Shown here one piece after another: positions 34,606-43,965 of a DNA stretch of 64,000 nt. The position numbers and the translations under genes are program-made. The notes below the pieces were generated by a model. That model saw only the letters and a list, made by a program, of their open reading frames with translations. It ran no database searches and was not told the DNA's origin. Position 1 is the stretch's first letter, and every line of letters begins with the position of its first letter. This stretch comes from Exiguobacterium undae DSM 14481. GTDB taxonomy: Bacteria; Bacillota; Bacilli; Exiguobacteriales; Exiguobacteriaceae. The stretch lies in NCBI RefSeq assembly GCF_000620805.1, contig NZ_KK211187.1:405957-469956 (forward strand), written 5' to 3'.

Positions 34606-36249
34606 TTAAATCGATTTGTACAACATGACGGATTCATAAGGACGGAGTGTCACGAGACCGTCTTTTATCTGCAACTCCGGATAGTTTTGAAGCAACACTT
34701 CATGTTCGAGCCACTCGTTTGGTAACGTGAACGAACACGTTATCCCGTAAAAATTCGACAAGACGAGTAACTGTTCGTCGTCCGTTGTTCGTTCGTACGC
34801 CCAAAGCGATGGGTCGTCCGGTGTCAGGAGGTGATACCGGCCGTTCGTCAAAACATCATACCGTTTCCGTAATTGAATCAATTTCTGATAATGATAAAAC
34901 ACGGAATCGGGATCAGCGAGTGCCGCTTCGACATTGATCGTCGTATGGTTCGAAGCGACCGGAATCCAAGGGGTTTCTGTTGAAAAACCGCCATGCGTCG
35001 AAGCATCCCATTGCATCGGTGTCCGCGCATTATCGCGTGACTTTTGCCGGATTGCGGCGAGAATCTGTTCGTCGTCGGCACCTTGCGCTTTCTTTTCTTC
35101 ATAGACGTTCAGGGTCTCGACATCCCGGTAGTCGGTCATGTCGGTGAAGTCCGGATTCGGTGTCCCGATTTCTTCACCTTGATAAATGTACGGCGTTCCT
35201 TGAAGACCGTGTAATGTCGTCGCAAGCATTTTGGCGCTTTCGACCCGATAGACCGTATCGTCTCCAAACCGGCTGACGACACGAGGTTGGTCGTGGTTGC
35301 ACCAGAAGATGGCGTTCCAGGCATTGCCCTGCATCCCAACCTGCCAGTCCGACAGAATCCGTTTCAGCTCCAGAAAGTCGAAGGGAGCAGCCGTCCATTT
35401 TTGTCCGTTTGGATAATCGACTTTGAGATGATGGAAATTAAACGTCATCTTAAGTTCCTGTTCGTTCGTGTTCGAGTAACGCAGGCAATGATCGAGTGTC
35501 GTCGACGACATCTCGCCGACCGTCATCAAATCATGACCGTCAAACACACGTTGATTCATTTCCTGAAGATAATCATGGACATGCGGTCCATCCGTATAAA
35601 AGATGCGCCCGTCTCCCGTCGGATCATTTGGGAAAGACCGATCCTTGGAAATCAAATTGATGACGTCGAGACGGAAGCCGCGAACTCCTTTATCGCGCCA
35701 GAAGCCCATCATTTGATAGACGGCTTCCCGGAGCGCCGGATTTTCCCAGTTGAGATCGGCTTGCGTCTCGTCGAACAAATGCAGATAGTACTTTCCGGCC
35801 ACCTCGTCAAATGACCAGGCGGAGCCTCCGAATTTCGATACCCAATCCGTCGGTTCATCCCGCCAGATAAAATAGTCGTGATACGGACTTTCCGGATGCC
35901 GCCCTTGCTTAAACCAGTCATGGTCCGTCGAACAATGGTTAACGACGATATCCATCATGACGGAAAGCTGGCGTTTGTCGGCTTCGGCAAGTAACTCCTC
36001 GAAATCGGCCATCGTCCCGTAAGACGGATCAATCGCGTAATAGTCGCTGACGTCATACCCGTTGTCGCGTTGCGGCGACGCATAAACCGGTGTCAGCCAA
36101 AGATAGTCGACGCCAAGCTGCGCCAAGTAATCCAGTTTCGCTGTCACACCACGGAGCGTTCCGGTCGCTGTGCCTTCCGGGCTGTAAAAGCTTTTCGGAT
36201 AAATTTGATAGACGGCGGATTTTCGCCAGTCGGTTGTCGTAAGAGTCAT
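34606..36249 (-). CDS. treC: Trehalose-6-phosphate hydrolase (phospho-alpha-1,1-glucosidase)
   Basis: A cytoplasmic GH13 enzyme of 547 residues (TreA in Bacillus), splitting trehalose 6-phosphate to glucose and glucose 6-phosphate. The (beta/alpha)8 barrel starts with YQIYPKSFYSPEG. The nucleophile Asp is in GFRLDVINLISKD, the acid/base Glu in TVGEMSS and the third Asp region in WCNHDQPR. It is downstream of the trehalose PTS permease by 24 bases in one operon. Its C-terminal beta domain ends with RPYESVMLY. Confidence 0.96.
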   Translation of the reverse strand: MTLTTTDWRKSAVYQIYPKSFYSPEGTATGTLRGVTAKLDYLAQLGVDYLWLTPVYASPQRDNGYDVSDYYAIDPSYGTMADFEELLAEADKRQLSVMMDIVVNHCSTDHDWFKQGRHPESPYHDYFIWRDEPTDWVSKFGGSAWSFDEVAGKYYLHLFDETQADLNWENPALREAVYQMMGFWRDKGVRGFRLDVINLISKDRSFPNDPTGDGRIFYTDGPHVHDYLQEMNQRVFDGHDLMTVGEMSSTTLDHCLRYSNTNEQELKMTFNFHHLKVDYPNGQKWTAAPFDFLELKRILSDWQVGMQGNAWNAIFWCNHDQPRVVSRFGDDTVYRVESAKMLATTLHGLQGTPYIYQGEEIGTPNPDFTDMTDYRDVETLNVYEEKKAQGADDEQILAAIRQKSRDNARTPMQWDASTHGGFSTETPWIPVASNHTTINVEAALADPDSVFYHYQKLIQLRKRYDVLTNGRYHLLTPDDPSLWAYERTTDDEQLLVLSNFYGITCSFTLPNEWLEHEVLLQNYPELQIKDGLVTLRPYESVMLYKSI

Positions 36250-36273
36250 GTCAGGTCACACCTTTCTAAACAG

Positions 36274-37713
36274 TTACGCAGCTTCTTTCAGTGCTGCTTT
36301 TCGTGCACGTTTCGTCGTGACGTAATGGAACAGGAACGTACAGACGATTGGAACGATGATGGCAATCACCATACCGATGATGAAGGAAAGAATGGATCCC
36401 GGCACGATCGAGATGAAGGCCGGCAAACCACCGACACCAATCGCCGGTGCTAAGACACCGCTGACTGCGATGAACGAGGAAGCAATCGCGGATCCGACAA
36501 GCGCCGCATAAAACGGATACTTGAACCGGAGATTGACCCCGAACATGGCAGGTTCCGTAATCCCGAAGTAAGCCGAGATGGCAGAAGTCGATGCCATATT
36601 TTTATCGTTGACGTTTTTCGCAAGGAACAGCATCGCAAGCGTCGCCGAACCTTGGGCGATGTTCGAGATGGCAATCATCGGCCAGATGAACGTCGTCCCG
36701 CTTTGACCGATCAGTTGCAAATCGACGGCGATGAACATATGGTGCATGCCGGTGATGACGAGTGGGGCATAGAGGGCACCAAACAAAAGAGCGCCGAGCA
36801 ATGGAACAGCTTCAAATGTATTGACGACGCCGATCGTAATCCAGTCCCCGATTTGGCGCGTGACAGGACCGATGACGGCAAGGGCAAGAAACCCTGTTAA
36901 TGTAATCGTCGTAATCGGAACGACAAGGAGTTGAATCGCATTTGGAACCCGGTTTTTCAACCAACGTTCAATCGTACTCAAGACGTAAGCGGCTGCGAGG
37001 ACGGGTAAAATCTGTCCTTGATAGCCGACTTTTTCGATTTCGAATAGGCCGAGGATGTTAAATGTCGGAATGTCGCCTTTGAGGGCACTTTGTCCGTAAT
37101 TCCAAGCATTGAGAAGATCCGGATGAACGAGCATCAGTCCCATGACAATCCCTAAGATTTCACTGCCGCCAAACCGCTTCGTAGCCGACCAGCCGACGAG
37201 TGCCGGGAGGAAGACGAAGGCGGTATTCGCCATCATGTTGATTAAATCCCAGAGACCTTGCAAATTCGGATACCGTTCGATCATCGTCTTGCCGCCGAAC
37301 TCGATGCCGAACAAATTGTTGATCCCCATTAAGAGTCCGGCAACGATGATGGCCGGGATGATGGGCATGAAAACATCGGAAAAGACTTTAATCAGTTTTT
37401 GGAACGGATTCATTTTGGATGCACCGGACGATTTGACGTCGGCGATTGTCGTCGCCTGCAAGCCGGTCAATTGGATGAACTCGGCATAAACCCGGTCGAC
37501 GTCCCCGGCTCCGATGACGATTTGATAAACGCCGGCATTCAAGAAGGCTCCTTTGACGAGTGGCACTTCGAGTAAAGCTTCTTGCTCGACGAGGCTTTGA
37601 TCTTTCAGTGTTAAACGAAGGCGGGTGACACAATGAGCGGCCTGCTCGACATTGTCTTTACCGCCGATGCGTTCGATGATTTGTTCTGCAATTTGCCGGT
37701 AGTTGGGTTTCAT
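36274..37713 (-). CDS. treP: PTS trehalose-specific IIBC component
   Basis: Trehalose permease with an N-terminal IIB domain (about 1-85, phospho-Cys in QAAHCVTRLRLTL) fused to the membrane IIC (about 110-470). There is no IIA domain, so a separate IIA of the glucose type is needed. The sequence GMHHMFIAVDLQLI is typical. It is the first gene of treP-treC. Its promoter overlaps two operator palindromes, and a cre site lies just after it, so both TreR and CcpA control are expected. Confidence 0.94.
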   Translation of the reverse strand: MKPNYRQIAEQIIERIGGKDNVEQAAHCVTRLRLTLKDQSLVEQEALLEVPLVKGAFLNAGVYQIVIGAGDVDRVYAEFIQLTGLQATTIADVKSSGASKMNPFQKLIKVFSDVFMPIIPAIIVAGLLMGINNLFGIEFGGKTMIERYPNLQGLWDLINMMANTAFVFLPALVGWSATKRFGGSEILGIVMGLMLVHPDLLNAWNYGQSALKGDIPTFNILGLFEIEKVGYQGQILPVLAAAYVLSTIERWLKNRVPNAIQLLVVPITTITLTGFLALAVIGPVTRQIGDWITIGVVNTFEAVPLLGALLFGALYAPLVITGMHHMFIAVDLQLIGQSGTTFIWPMIAISNIAQGSATLAMLFLAKNVNDKNMASTSAISAYFGITEPAMFGVNLRFKYPFYAALVGSAIASSFIAVSGVLAPAIGVGGLPAFISIVPGSILSFIIGMVIAIIVPIVCTFLFHYVTTKRARKAALKEAA

Positions 37714-37756
37714 CTCACATTCTCCTTTTGGATTGAACTGAAGACATCAATTGAAA

Positions 37757-37770
37757 TGAAAACGTTTTCT
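37757..37770 (-). promoter_or_regulatory. Catabolite-responsive element (cre) of the trehalose operon
   Basis: TGAAAACGTTTTCT is almost palindromic and matches the CcpA consensus at all but one position. It lies just downstream of the transcription start, where CcpA blocks transcription. Confidence 0.75.
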
Positions 37771-37785
37771 TATCTGCGCACACTC

Positions 37786-37834
37786 ATCTTAACTTATCTA
37801 TATAAGTTAAGTCAACAACTTATCTATATAAGTT
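37786..37834 (-). promoter_or_regulatory. treP promoter with two TreR operator palindromes
   Basis: On the minus strand -35 TTGACT (37810-37815) and -10 TAAGAT (37786-37791) are 18 bases apart. The palindrome AACTTATCTATATAAGTT occurs identically at 37791-37808, filling the spacer, and at 37817-37834, just upstream of the -35. The 26-base spacing puts the two sites on roughly the same face within half a turn. The assignment to TreR is by context. Confidence 0.8.
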
Positions 37835-37844
37835 TGGAGGTAAA

Positions 37845-37888
37845 CAAAAAGAGGATGAGAGCGCTTCAATAGCGTATCCATCCTCTTG
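37845..37888 (-). terminator. Terminator of treR
   Basis: AAGAGGATG and CATCCTCTT pair around a 20-base loop and are followed on the minus strand by TTTTTG. It separates treR from the treP promoter. Confidence 0.8.
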
Positions 37889-37904
37889 CCTGTCCGGTCT
37901 TTTT

Positions 37905-38615
37905 TTAACGCCTTGCAATATCCGTGAATTGAAACTTATCGAGTCGATGACGGGACTCGGTCCGTTCAAAATGTTGTCCTTCGTAGTAATACGTATCGTT
38001 CGTAATGACGATGACGTGTGACGTACCTTCTAAATCAAGATATTTCCGGTCTTCTTCGGTCGCTGGTTGCGCTTCGATTTTTCGTTTGGCGTAACTGATC
38101 TGTCGGCCAAGCGTCTGTTCGATGTATTGATAAATCGATTCCGTAGCAATCTCTTTTGTCAGACCGGGGACGAGTGAACTCACGAACAGGTTGATGTCGA
38201 AGATGACCCGTTCCCCGTCAATCGTCCGGACCCGTTTGACCTGTGTAATCGGGGTCCCGGGCGTGACATGAAACAAGTGTGCCAGTTCAGTCGTTGCCTC
38301 GATGACTTCACAGGAAAGGACGTCTGTCGTCACGTCATGCTGTCCCATCTGACGGTGGGCTTCCGAAAAACTGACGATGCCGTTGAACTGAAAGGCAATC
38401 GCGTCTTGACTGAGAACAAACACTCCTTTGCCCTGGTGCTTGCGGACAAATCCTTTGTCCTGCAGGGCATCGATTGCTTTACGGACTGTTCCGCGACTCG
38501 CGTCGAATTCGTGCATCAACTCGGTCTCGGAAGGGAGTTTCGTTTCTGCCGGTAACGTCCCGTTCTGAATCCGATCGACCAACTGTTGATAAATCTGAAG
38601 ATATTTTGGCATCAT
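37905..38615 (-). CDS. treR: Trehalose operon repressor, GntR family
   Basis: A repressor of about 236 residues. A winged helix-turn-helix fills residues 1-70 (LPSETELMHEFDASRGTVRKAIDAL) and a UTRA effector domain the rest, which in B. subtilis TreR binds trehalose 6-phosphate. The start at 38615 (first of two ATG) follows AAAGGACGGA. It lies immediately upstream of treP-treC on the same strand but ends at its own terminator. Confidence 0.93.
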   Translation of the reverse strand: MMPKYLQIYQQLVDRIQNGTLPAETKLPSETELMHEFDASRGTVRKAIDALQDKGFVRKHQGKGVFVLSQDAIAFQFNGIVSFSEAHRQMGQHDVTTDVLSCEVIEATTELAHLFHVTPGTPITQVKRVRTIDGERVIFDINLFVSSLVPGLTKEIATESIYQYIEQTLGRQISYAKRKIEAQPATEEDRKYLDLEGTSHVIVITNDTYYYEGQHFERTESRHRLDKFQFTDIARR

Positions 38616-38661
38616 GCATTCCGTCCTTTGTTCCAAGGTTTGCGACTAGTGTAGCACGGAA

Positions 38662-39633
38662 TCAACGCTTCCACCCAATCATCCGCCGGTAGGAACTGAA
38701 TGCCGGCCAAGCGAGAATCGCGACGGCAAGCCAGTATAAAAATTGATTTTCAGACGAGATCAGACCGATGATGGCAGCAAGTAAAATCGTCGTATAGACA
38801 GAGAAGACGACGATCAAAAACGGATGAATCTTTGGAAAGACCGTGAAACGACCCAACCGTTCGTTTTCGCTTCGGATGTAGAGTATGCTGCCGCAAATCG
38901 TCAAGACGAGCACTAAGACGAGATTGAAGAGAATAGCCGGAGTTAGATCCGTCCGGACATTGGTCTCGAACAGCAGCGGGAACGGGGATGTCACGGTCAT
39001 CAAGAAATTGACGGACGAAAGAAATTCCTCGTTTTGCTTCAGCCCGATCGTCGTTACGGATAGAACGGAGAAAAACGTAAAGTAATTTAAAAAAAGGAAA
39101 AACAAACCGAGCAGGAGTTGCCCGATGACGTCACCGGCAATTGTGCCGGCAAACAGGAAGATACTGAATATGGCAGTATCAAACAAAAAATAAACGAGAA
39201 AATCGATGAACAGGTCTGCTCCCGATACGTGATCAAACGGATTGATTCCACCGATGCCTTGCAGGAGTAACCAGCTGACAAAAAAGCCGATGATCGGAAA
39301 GGCGAGCAAGACAACAACCCCGATGCCCCATTTGATCCAGTACAATGTTTTCTTATTAATAGGTAAAGCGTGTAACATCAGGCTTCGACCGCTTCCCCGT
39401 TCTTTCCCGAGTATCAAAATCGCGAAAACAGCGATCAAAATTGCACCGAACCCGGCAAAGCTTGGACTGACGAGAACAGGCTCAATCAAGTCGGCTTTGA
39501 CACCAAGATAATCATCAAAATTGTCGATGACCGTATAACTGCCGAATCCATAACTGAAGACCGCAAGCAGAAAAAGTGAGGCGAGTGGCCAGATGCCTTG
39601 TTTGATATGATATCGAATCAGTTGTTTATACAT
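38662..39633 (-). CDS. ABC-2 type transporter permease of a GntR-ABC operon
   Basis: A membrane protein of 323 residues with about eight hydrophobic segments, no recognisable substrate domain, and the feel of YtrC/ABC-2 permeases. It overlaps the end of its ATPase gene by 8 bases and is the third gene after a YtrA-type GntR regulator. Such modules in Bacilli export or sense cell-wall-active compounds; the substrate here is unknown. Confidence 0.85.
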   Translation of the reverse strand: MYKQLIRYHIKQGIWPLASLFLLAVFSYGFGSYTVIDNFDDYLGVKADLIEPVLVSPSFAGFGAILIAVFAILILGKERGSGRSLMLHALPINKKTLYWIKWGIGVVVLLAFPIIGFFVSWLLLQGIGGINPFDHVSGADLFIDFLVYFLFDTAIFSIFLFAGTIAGDVIGQLLLGLFFLFLNYFTFFSVLSVTTIGLKQNEEFLSSVNFLMTVTSPFPLLFETNVRTDLTPAILFNLVLVLVLTICGSILYIRSENERLGRFTVFPKIHPFLIVVFSVYTTILLAAIIGLISSENQFLYWLAVAILAWPAFSSYRRMIGWKR

Positions 39634-40492
39634 GTTGATCGCCTCCGAACGTTCCTAAAAAGTAATCTTCGAGTTGAACCGGTAATGCATCTTTCAGTAA
39701 TGGATTGGTCTGATTGACATACATAGCTCCGGCTTCCGACCGGACGATCAGCGTCACGACCCGACCTGTCTGTGACAAGACGTGGACGTCGTTATGTTGG
39801 AAATCCGGGACCGTCTCGTAGGCCAGCTGCCACTTTTGCATACTCGATTTTGCGTCTTCGAGTGTTTTCGGTTCCTTGACGAGGTGTTGCTCGATCGTCA
39901 TCACCCGGTCAGCGAGTGAATCCAGTTCCTCGAGTTGATGCGAGGCGATCAAGACGGCTGTTTGACGTTCTGCGAGCAACGTGACCAATTGTTTTAAGTA
40001 ATCCCGTTTGTTGATCCGATCGAGCCCGTCCGTCGGTTCGTCCAGCAACAAGACGGGTGCGTTCGTTGCGAAGGCGAGCTGAAGTAAAAACAGTTGGGCC
40101 TGTCCTTTTGAGAGTGACGTCACGCGACGTCCACGATCGAGGTTCGATGACCGGCAATAGTTTTCAATGTATGTCCGTTCGAAATTCGGATAAAAGGCTT
40201 GGTAAAACTCCATCAATTCACCGAGTGTCATCTGCCGGTAGACACCGATCGAATCCGGCACTAAAAACAGGTGTTGCCGGGCGCTTGGAACATGATGAAT
40301 GGACTCTTGGTTCCACTCGACCTTCCCGCGTGACGGCTCGAGCGCTCCGACCAATGTTTTCAGCAAGGTCGTCTTCCCGGCACCATTTCGTCCGATCAAT
40401 GCCGTAATCGTCCCGGCGGGTAATGTGAATGAGGCATTTTCATAAATCATCTTGGAATCAATCTGTTTGGTCAGGTGAGACACGGTCAACAT
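39626..40492 (-). CDS. ABC transporter ATP-binding protein of a GntR-ABC operon
   Basis: An ATPase of 288 residues. Walker A is GRNGAGKTTLLK and Walker B VLLLDEPTDGLD; the signature is the variant LSKGQ, as in YtrB-like proteins. The C-terminal 70 residues form a small extra domain. It overlaps the regulator stop by 7 bases and the permease start by 8, so the three genes are tightly coupled. It powers the adjacent permease, probably as an exporter or resistance system. Confidence 0.92.
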   Translation of the reverse strand: MLTVSHLTKQIDSKMIYENASFTLPAGTITALIGRNGAGKTTLLKTLVGALEPSRGKVEWNQESIHHVPSARQHLFLVPDSIGVYRQMTLGELMEFYQAFYPNFERTYIENYCRSSNLDRGRRVTSLSKGQAQLFLLQLAFATNAPVLLLDEPTDGLDRINKRDYLKQLVTLLAERQTAVLIASHQLEELDSLADRVMTIEQHLVKEPKTLEDAKSSMQKWQLAYETVPDFQHNDVHVLSQTGRVVTLIVRSEAGAMYVNQTNPLLKDALPVQLEDYFLGTFGGDQHV

Positions 40493-40854
40493 GATGAATC
40501 CTCCCTTGTTTGGATAATCAATTTATAAAGATCTTCGTTAGAGATCGATAGTTCGTCAGCTACAGTGCAAAGTGTCTGAATATGATTCTGGATCGCGGCC
40601 TGTTTGACCTGTTCCAGCGGTAAATCAGAAATGAACGAGCCCTTCCCGCGCATCGTGACGATGAAATCACGGCTTTCGAGCTCCTGATAGGCGCGTGAGA
40701 CCGTATTCGGATTGACGAGCAGGTTGCCCGCGAGCTCCCGGACGGACGGCATCTGTTCACCGGACCGGAGCAGACCGCGGGCAATCGCACGGATGATTTG
40801 GGCGACCAGCTGCTCATAAATCGGCAATGAACTTTTTGGATCGACCGTAAACAT
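40486..40854 (-). CDS. GntR-family regulator, YtrA subfamily
   Basis: A compact 122-residue regulator. The winged helix-turn-helix (RELAGNLLVNPNTVSRAYQELESRDF) is followed only by a short dimerisation tail, typical of YtrA/YhcF proteins that control an adjacent ABC transporter. ATG 40854 follows a GGAGG site. A perfectly placed inverted repeat in its promoter suggests autorepression of this three-gene operon. The inducer is unknown; YtrA of B. subtilis responds to cell-wall antibiotics. Confidence 0.93.
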   Translation of the reverse strand: MFTVDPKSSLPIYEQLVAQIIRAIARGLLRSGEQMPSVRELAGNLLVNPNTVSRAYQELESRDFIVTMRGKGSFISDLPLEQVKQAAIQNHIQTLCTVADELSISNEDLYKLIIQTREDSSC

Positions 40855-40869
40855 TCCCTTACCTCCCTA

Positions 40870-40924
40870 AGTGTATTAATTCAATTAGTACACTAATTAT
40901 AGGAAAATTCATCCAATACGTCAA
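40870..40924 (-). promoter_or_regulatory. Promoter and operator of the YtrA-type ABC operon
   Basis: On the minus strand the -35 is TTGACG (40919-40924) and the -10 TATAAT (40896-40901), exactly 17 bases apart. Immediately after the -10, at 40870-40894, lies a 12-1-12 inverted repeat with arms AGTGTA(C/T)TAATT and a single arm mismatch. It ends 15 bases before the start codon, so a bound regulator would cover the transcription start. Confidence 0.85.
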
Positions 40925-41046
40925 CAGGTGAAAAAAGCGAGTACGAGAAAACGTTTCTAAAAGGAAGAAATGTCTGTTCTGCGCAACGTGACTTTAAATA
41001 TTTGCTATACTGACGACAGAAGAATCATCAGGAAGGATGACCGAGA

Positions 41047-42105
41047 ATGTTAGATCGATTGAGTGCGTTAGAGGACCGATATGAAAAGTTGAACGACCTG
41101 TTGGCAGACCCAGCCATCATTAAAGATACAAATCAATTGCGTGAGGTGTCGAAGGAGCAGTCACAACTCGCACCGACGGTTGAAGTCTACCGTGTCTACC
41201 GTGACAAGATGGAGGCATACCAAGAGGCGCGTCACATGCTGACAGACCCGGAGATGCGCGATCTGGCGAAAGAAGAGGTTGCTGTCCTCGAGCCGGAAAT
41301 CAAGGAGCTCGAAACGAAGCTGAAAGCACTGCTCTTACCAAAAGATCCGAACGATGATAAAAACGTCATCGTCGAAATCCGTGGCGCAGCAGGCGGCGAC
41401 GAAGCGGCGTTGTTTGCCGGCGACTTGTTCAAGATGTATTCGAAATTCGCGGAAAAACAAAACTGGAAGATTGAGATCATCGATGCCAGTTATACGGAAC
41501 TCGGTGGCTATAAAGAAATTATCTTCATCGTCAAAGGAAGCGGTGCCTATTCGAAACTGAAATATGAAAATGGCGCCCACCGTGTCCAACGGGTACCGTC
41601 AACGGAATCCGGAGGACGGATCCATACCTCGACAGCGACCGTTGCCGTCCTACCGGAAGCAGAAGATGTCGAAGTTGAGATTCACGACAAGGACGTCCGG
41701 GTCGATACGTTCACCTCAAGCGGACCGGGCGGCCAGTCGGTCAACACGACCCAGTCGGCTGTCCGCGTGACGCACGTGCCGACGGGAATCGTCGCGAGTT
41801 GTCAGGATGAGAAGTCGCAAATCAAAAATAAAGAAAAAGCGATGAAGGTCTTACGGGCCCGTGTCTACGATAAGATTCAGCGCGAGCAACAGGCCGAGTA
41901 CGATGAAAAACGAAAATCAGCGGTCGGGACGGGCGACCGTTCCGAGCGGATCCGGACGTATAATTTTGCGCAAAACCGCGTGACGGATCACCGGATCGGT
42001 TTGACGATCCAAAAGCTCGATCGGATTCTCCAAGGGGAGATGGATGAAGTCATCGATACACTCGTCATGGAGTACCAGGCCCGGGCATCGGAGGCGGCAA
42101 ACTGA
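41047..42105 (+). CDS. prfA: Peptide chain release factor 1
   Basis: Releases finished protein at UAA and UAG stop codons. 352 residues. The peptidyl-hydrolysis motif GGQ is in [14 protein letters not shown] codon-recognition PxT-type motif lies upstream in the second domain ([14 protein letters not shown]). A TGCTATACT extended -10 at 41003-41011 is the likely promoter. It overlaps prmC by one base, and PrmC methylates this very factor. Confidence 0.97.
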   Translation: MLDRLSALEDRYEKLNDLLADPAIIKDTNQLREVSKEQSQLAPTVEVYRVYRDKMEAYQEARHMLTDPEMRDLAKEEVAVLEPEIKELETKLKALLLPKDPNDDKNVIVEIRGAAGGDEAALFAGDLFKMYSKFAEKQNWKIEIIDASYTELGGYKEIIFIVKGSGAYSKLKYENGAHRVQRVPSTESGGRIHTSTATVAVLPEAEDVEVEIHDKDVRVDTFTSSGPGGQSVNTTQSAVRVTHVPTGIVASCQDEKSQIKNKEKAMKVLRARVYDKIQREQQAEYDEKRKSAVGTGDRSERIRTYNFAQNRVTDHRIGLTIQKLDRILQGEMDEVIDTLVMEYQARASEAAN

Positions 42106-42953
42106 TGCGGATCGCAAAACGTCTGAATCAGGCACAAACGATGCTCGTGACGGCAGGTCGTGAAGCCTCGAGTGCCGAATGGTTACTTATGCACGTGTTG
42201 CAGGTCGACCGGACGGGGCTGTTGGTCCGTTTATCGGACGAACTCGAACCGGAACAGGATCTGTTGTTCAGTGAATATTTATTGGCGCATTTAAATGGTG
42301 TCCCGGTCCAACATTTGATCGGTTACCAGCCTTTTTACGGACGTGACTTCCGTGTCTCGCCCGCGGTCTTGATTCCGCGGCCGGAGACGGAAGAGTTGAT
42401 TGAATTCGTGACGGGACGCCTGCAAGGAGAAGCGTTCCAACCCGGCGAAATCGTGGATATCGGGACGGGAAGCGGGGCGATCTGTCTGACGCTTGCACTG
42501 GAGCTTGGTCAGCCGGTCACGACGGTCGATATTTCGGCGGATGCCATTGCGGTCGCAAAAGAAAATCAGCAGACGCTTGGCGGCGATGTCACATTTTTAG
42601 AAGGTGATCTGCTCGCGCCGCTCGCCGATCAATCGGTCCGCGTTCTCGTCTCAAATCCTCCTTATATTGAAGAAGATGAATTGCTCAGCGATGTCGTTTT
42701 TGATCATGAACCGCACCTCGCTTTGTTTGGCGGGAAAGACGGACTCGTGTTTTATCGGCGGCTGATTGAAGACAGTACACGTGTCTTACGGGATGATTTC
42801 CGTTTGATTGCGTTTGAGATTGGACACAATCAAGGACAAGAAGTGCAAATGATGTTAAAAAAACGTTATCCAACTGTAGAAACGGGTATTTTAAAAGATA
42901 TAAACGGTAAAGACCGTATCGTGTATGCGGAACGAAAGGATTGTACGGAGTGA
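42105..42953 (+). CDS. prmC: Release factor glutamine methyltransferase
   Basis: SAM-dependent enzyme that methylates the Gln of the GGQ motif in release factors. 282 residues with an N-terminal helical domain, then a class I methyltransferase fold. The SAM-binding motif is VDIGTGSGAICL, and the substrate motif NPPY is in VLVSNPPYIEED. Translationally coupled to prfA. The gene that follows is ywlC/tsaC directly. In B. subtilis ywkF, spoIIR, ywlA and ywlB lie between them, and none is found here. Confidence 0.96.
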   Translation: MRIAKRLNQAQTMLVTAGREASSAEWLLMHVLQVDRTGLLVRLSDELEPEQDLLFSEYLLAHLNGVPVQHLIGYQPFYGRDFRVSPAVLIPRPETEELIEFVTGRLQGEAFQPGEIVDIGTGSGAICLTLALELGQPVTTVDISADAIAVAKENQQTLGGDVTFLEGDLLAPLADQSVRVLVSNPPYIEEDELLSDVVFDHEPHLALFGGKDGLVFYRRLIEDSTRVLRDDFRLIAFEIGHNQGQEVQMMLKKRYPTVETGILKDINGKDRIVYAERKDCTE

Positions 42954-42961
42954 AGACGGAA

Positions 42962-43948
42962 ATGATTCAACATCAGACATTAAACGAAGCGGTACGACTG
43001 TTAATAGAAGGGGAAGTCGTCGCGATTCCGACGGAGACCGTATATGGTCTTGCGGGAGATGCGACGAATGAAGCGGCCGTTCGGCGAATTTTCGCCGCGA
43101 AGGGCCGACCTTCCGACAATCCATTGATTGTCCATGTCGCGTCCGTCGAACAGGCAAAGCAGTTCGTCACTCATATTCCGGATGTCGCGACCCGCTTGAT
43201 GGATACGTTTTGGCCGGGTGCCTTGACGATCATTCTCGAGTCAAACGGAAGTGCATCCTCACTCGTCACCGCAGGACTTGATACGATTGGATTACGGATG
43301 CCGGACCATCCGCTCGCGCTTCAATTGATTGAAGCGACCGGGCTGGGTCTTGCCGCACCGAGTGCCAACCGATCCGGAAAACCTTCACCGACGTCATCTG
43401 CGCACGTCGCACATGACCTCTCGGGCCGCATCGCCGCAATCGTCGACGGCGGGGAAACCGGAATTGGTGTAGAATCGACGGTCATCGACTGTACCTCAAA
43501 CCCACCGGTGATTTTACGACCGGGTGGCGTAACGCGGGAACAGATCGAATCGGTGATCGGCACGGTGGCACTCGATCCTGCCTTATCGATGAAGGATCAG
43601 ACACCGAAGGCACCAGGAATGAAGTACACGCACTACGCACCGGAAGCGACACTATCCGTTGTGGCCGGCGACCTCTCATTTTTGCAACAACTCATCGATG
43701 AAGCACGCCAAACCGGACAAAAGACAGGCGTCATTCTCTTTGACGGAGAGGACATCGAAGCCGATGTCCGCTGTTTCCTCGGAACGACGATGGAAACGGC
43801 AGCGCAACGTCTTTACGATTGTTTACGGCGATTTGATCAGACGACGGTGGATCAGATTTTTGTACGGGACCTATCAGAAGAAGGGGTTGGGCTAGCAGTC
43901 CGAAATCGGCTCCACAAGGCAGCAGGTGGTCGGATCATTCGCCCGTAA
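42962..43948 (+). CDS. tsaC: L-threonylcarbamoyladenylate synthase (Sua5/YwlC type)
   Basis: Makes threonylcarbamoyl-AMP from threonine, bicarbonate and ATP for the t6A modification of tRNA. 328 residues: a YrdC-like domain (about 1-200; VVAIPTETVYGLAGDA, KGRPSDNPLIVHV) plus the Sua5-type C-terminal domain. Start ATG 42962 is supported by GGAG upstream; a TTG or GTG further up overlaps prmC. It is part of the prfA-to-glyA translation and metabolism cluster. Confidence 0.94.
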   Translation: MIQHQTLNEAVRLLIEGEVVAIPTETVYGLAGDATNEAAVRRIFAAKGRPSDNPLIVHVASVEQAKQFVTHIPDVATRLMDTFWPGALTIILESNGSASSLVTAGLDTIGLRMPDHPLALQLIEATGLGLAAPSANRSGKPSPTSSAHVAHDLSGRIAAIVDGGETGIGVESTVIDCTSNPPVILRPGGVTREQIESVIGTVALDPALSMKDQTPKAPGMKYTHYAPEATLSVVAGDLSFLQQLIDEARQTGQKTGVILFDGEDIEADVRCFLGTTMETAAQRLYDCLRRFDQTTVDQIFVRDLSEEGVGLAVRNRLHKAAGGRIIRP

Positions 43949-43965
43949 AGAAGGAGGATACTGAG

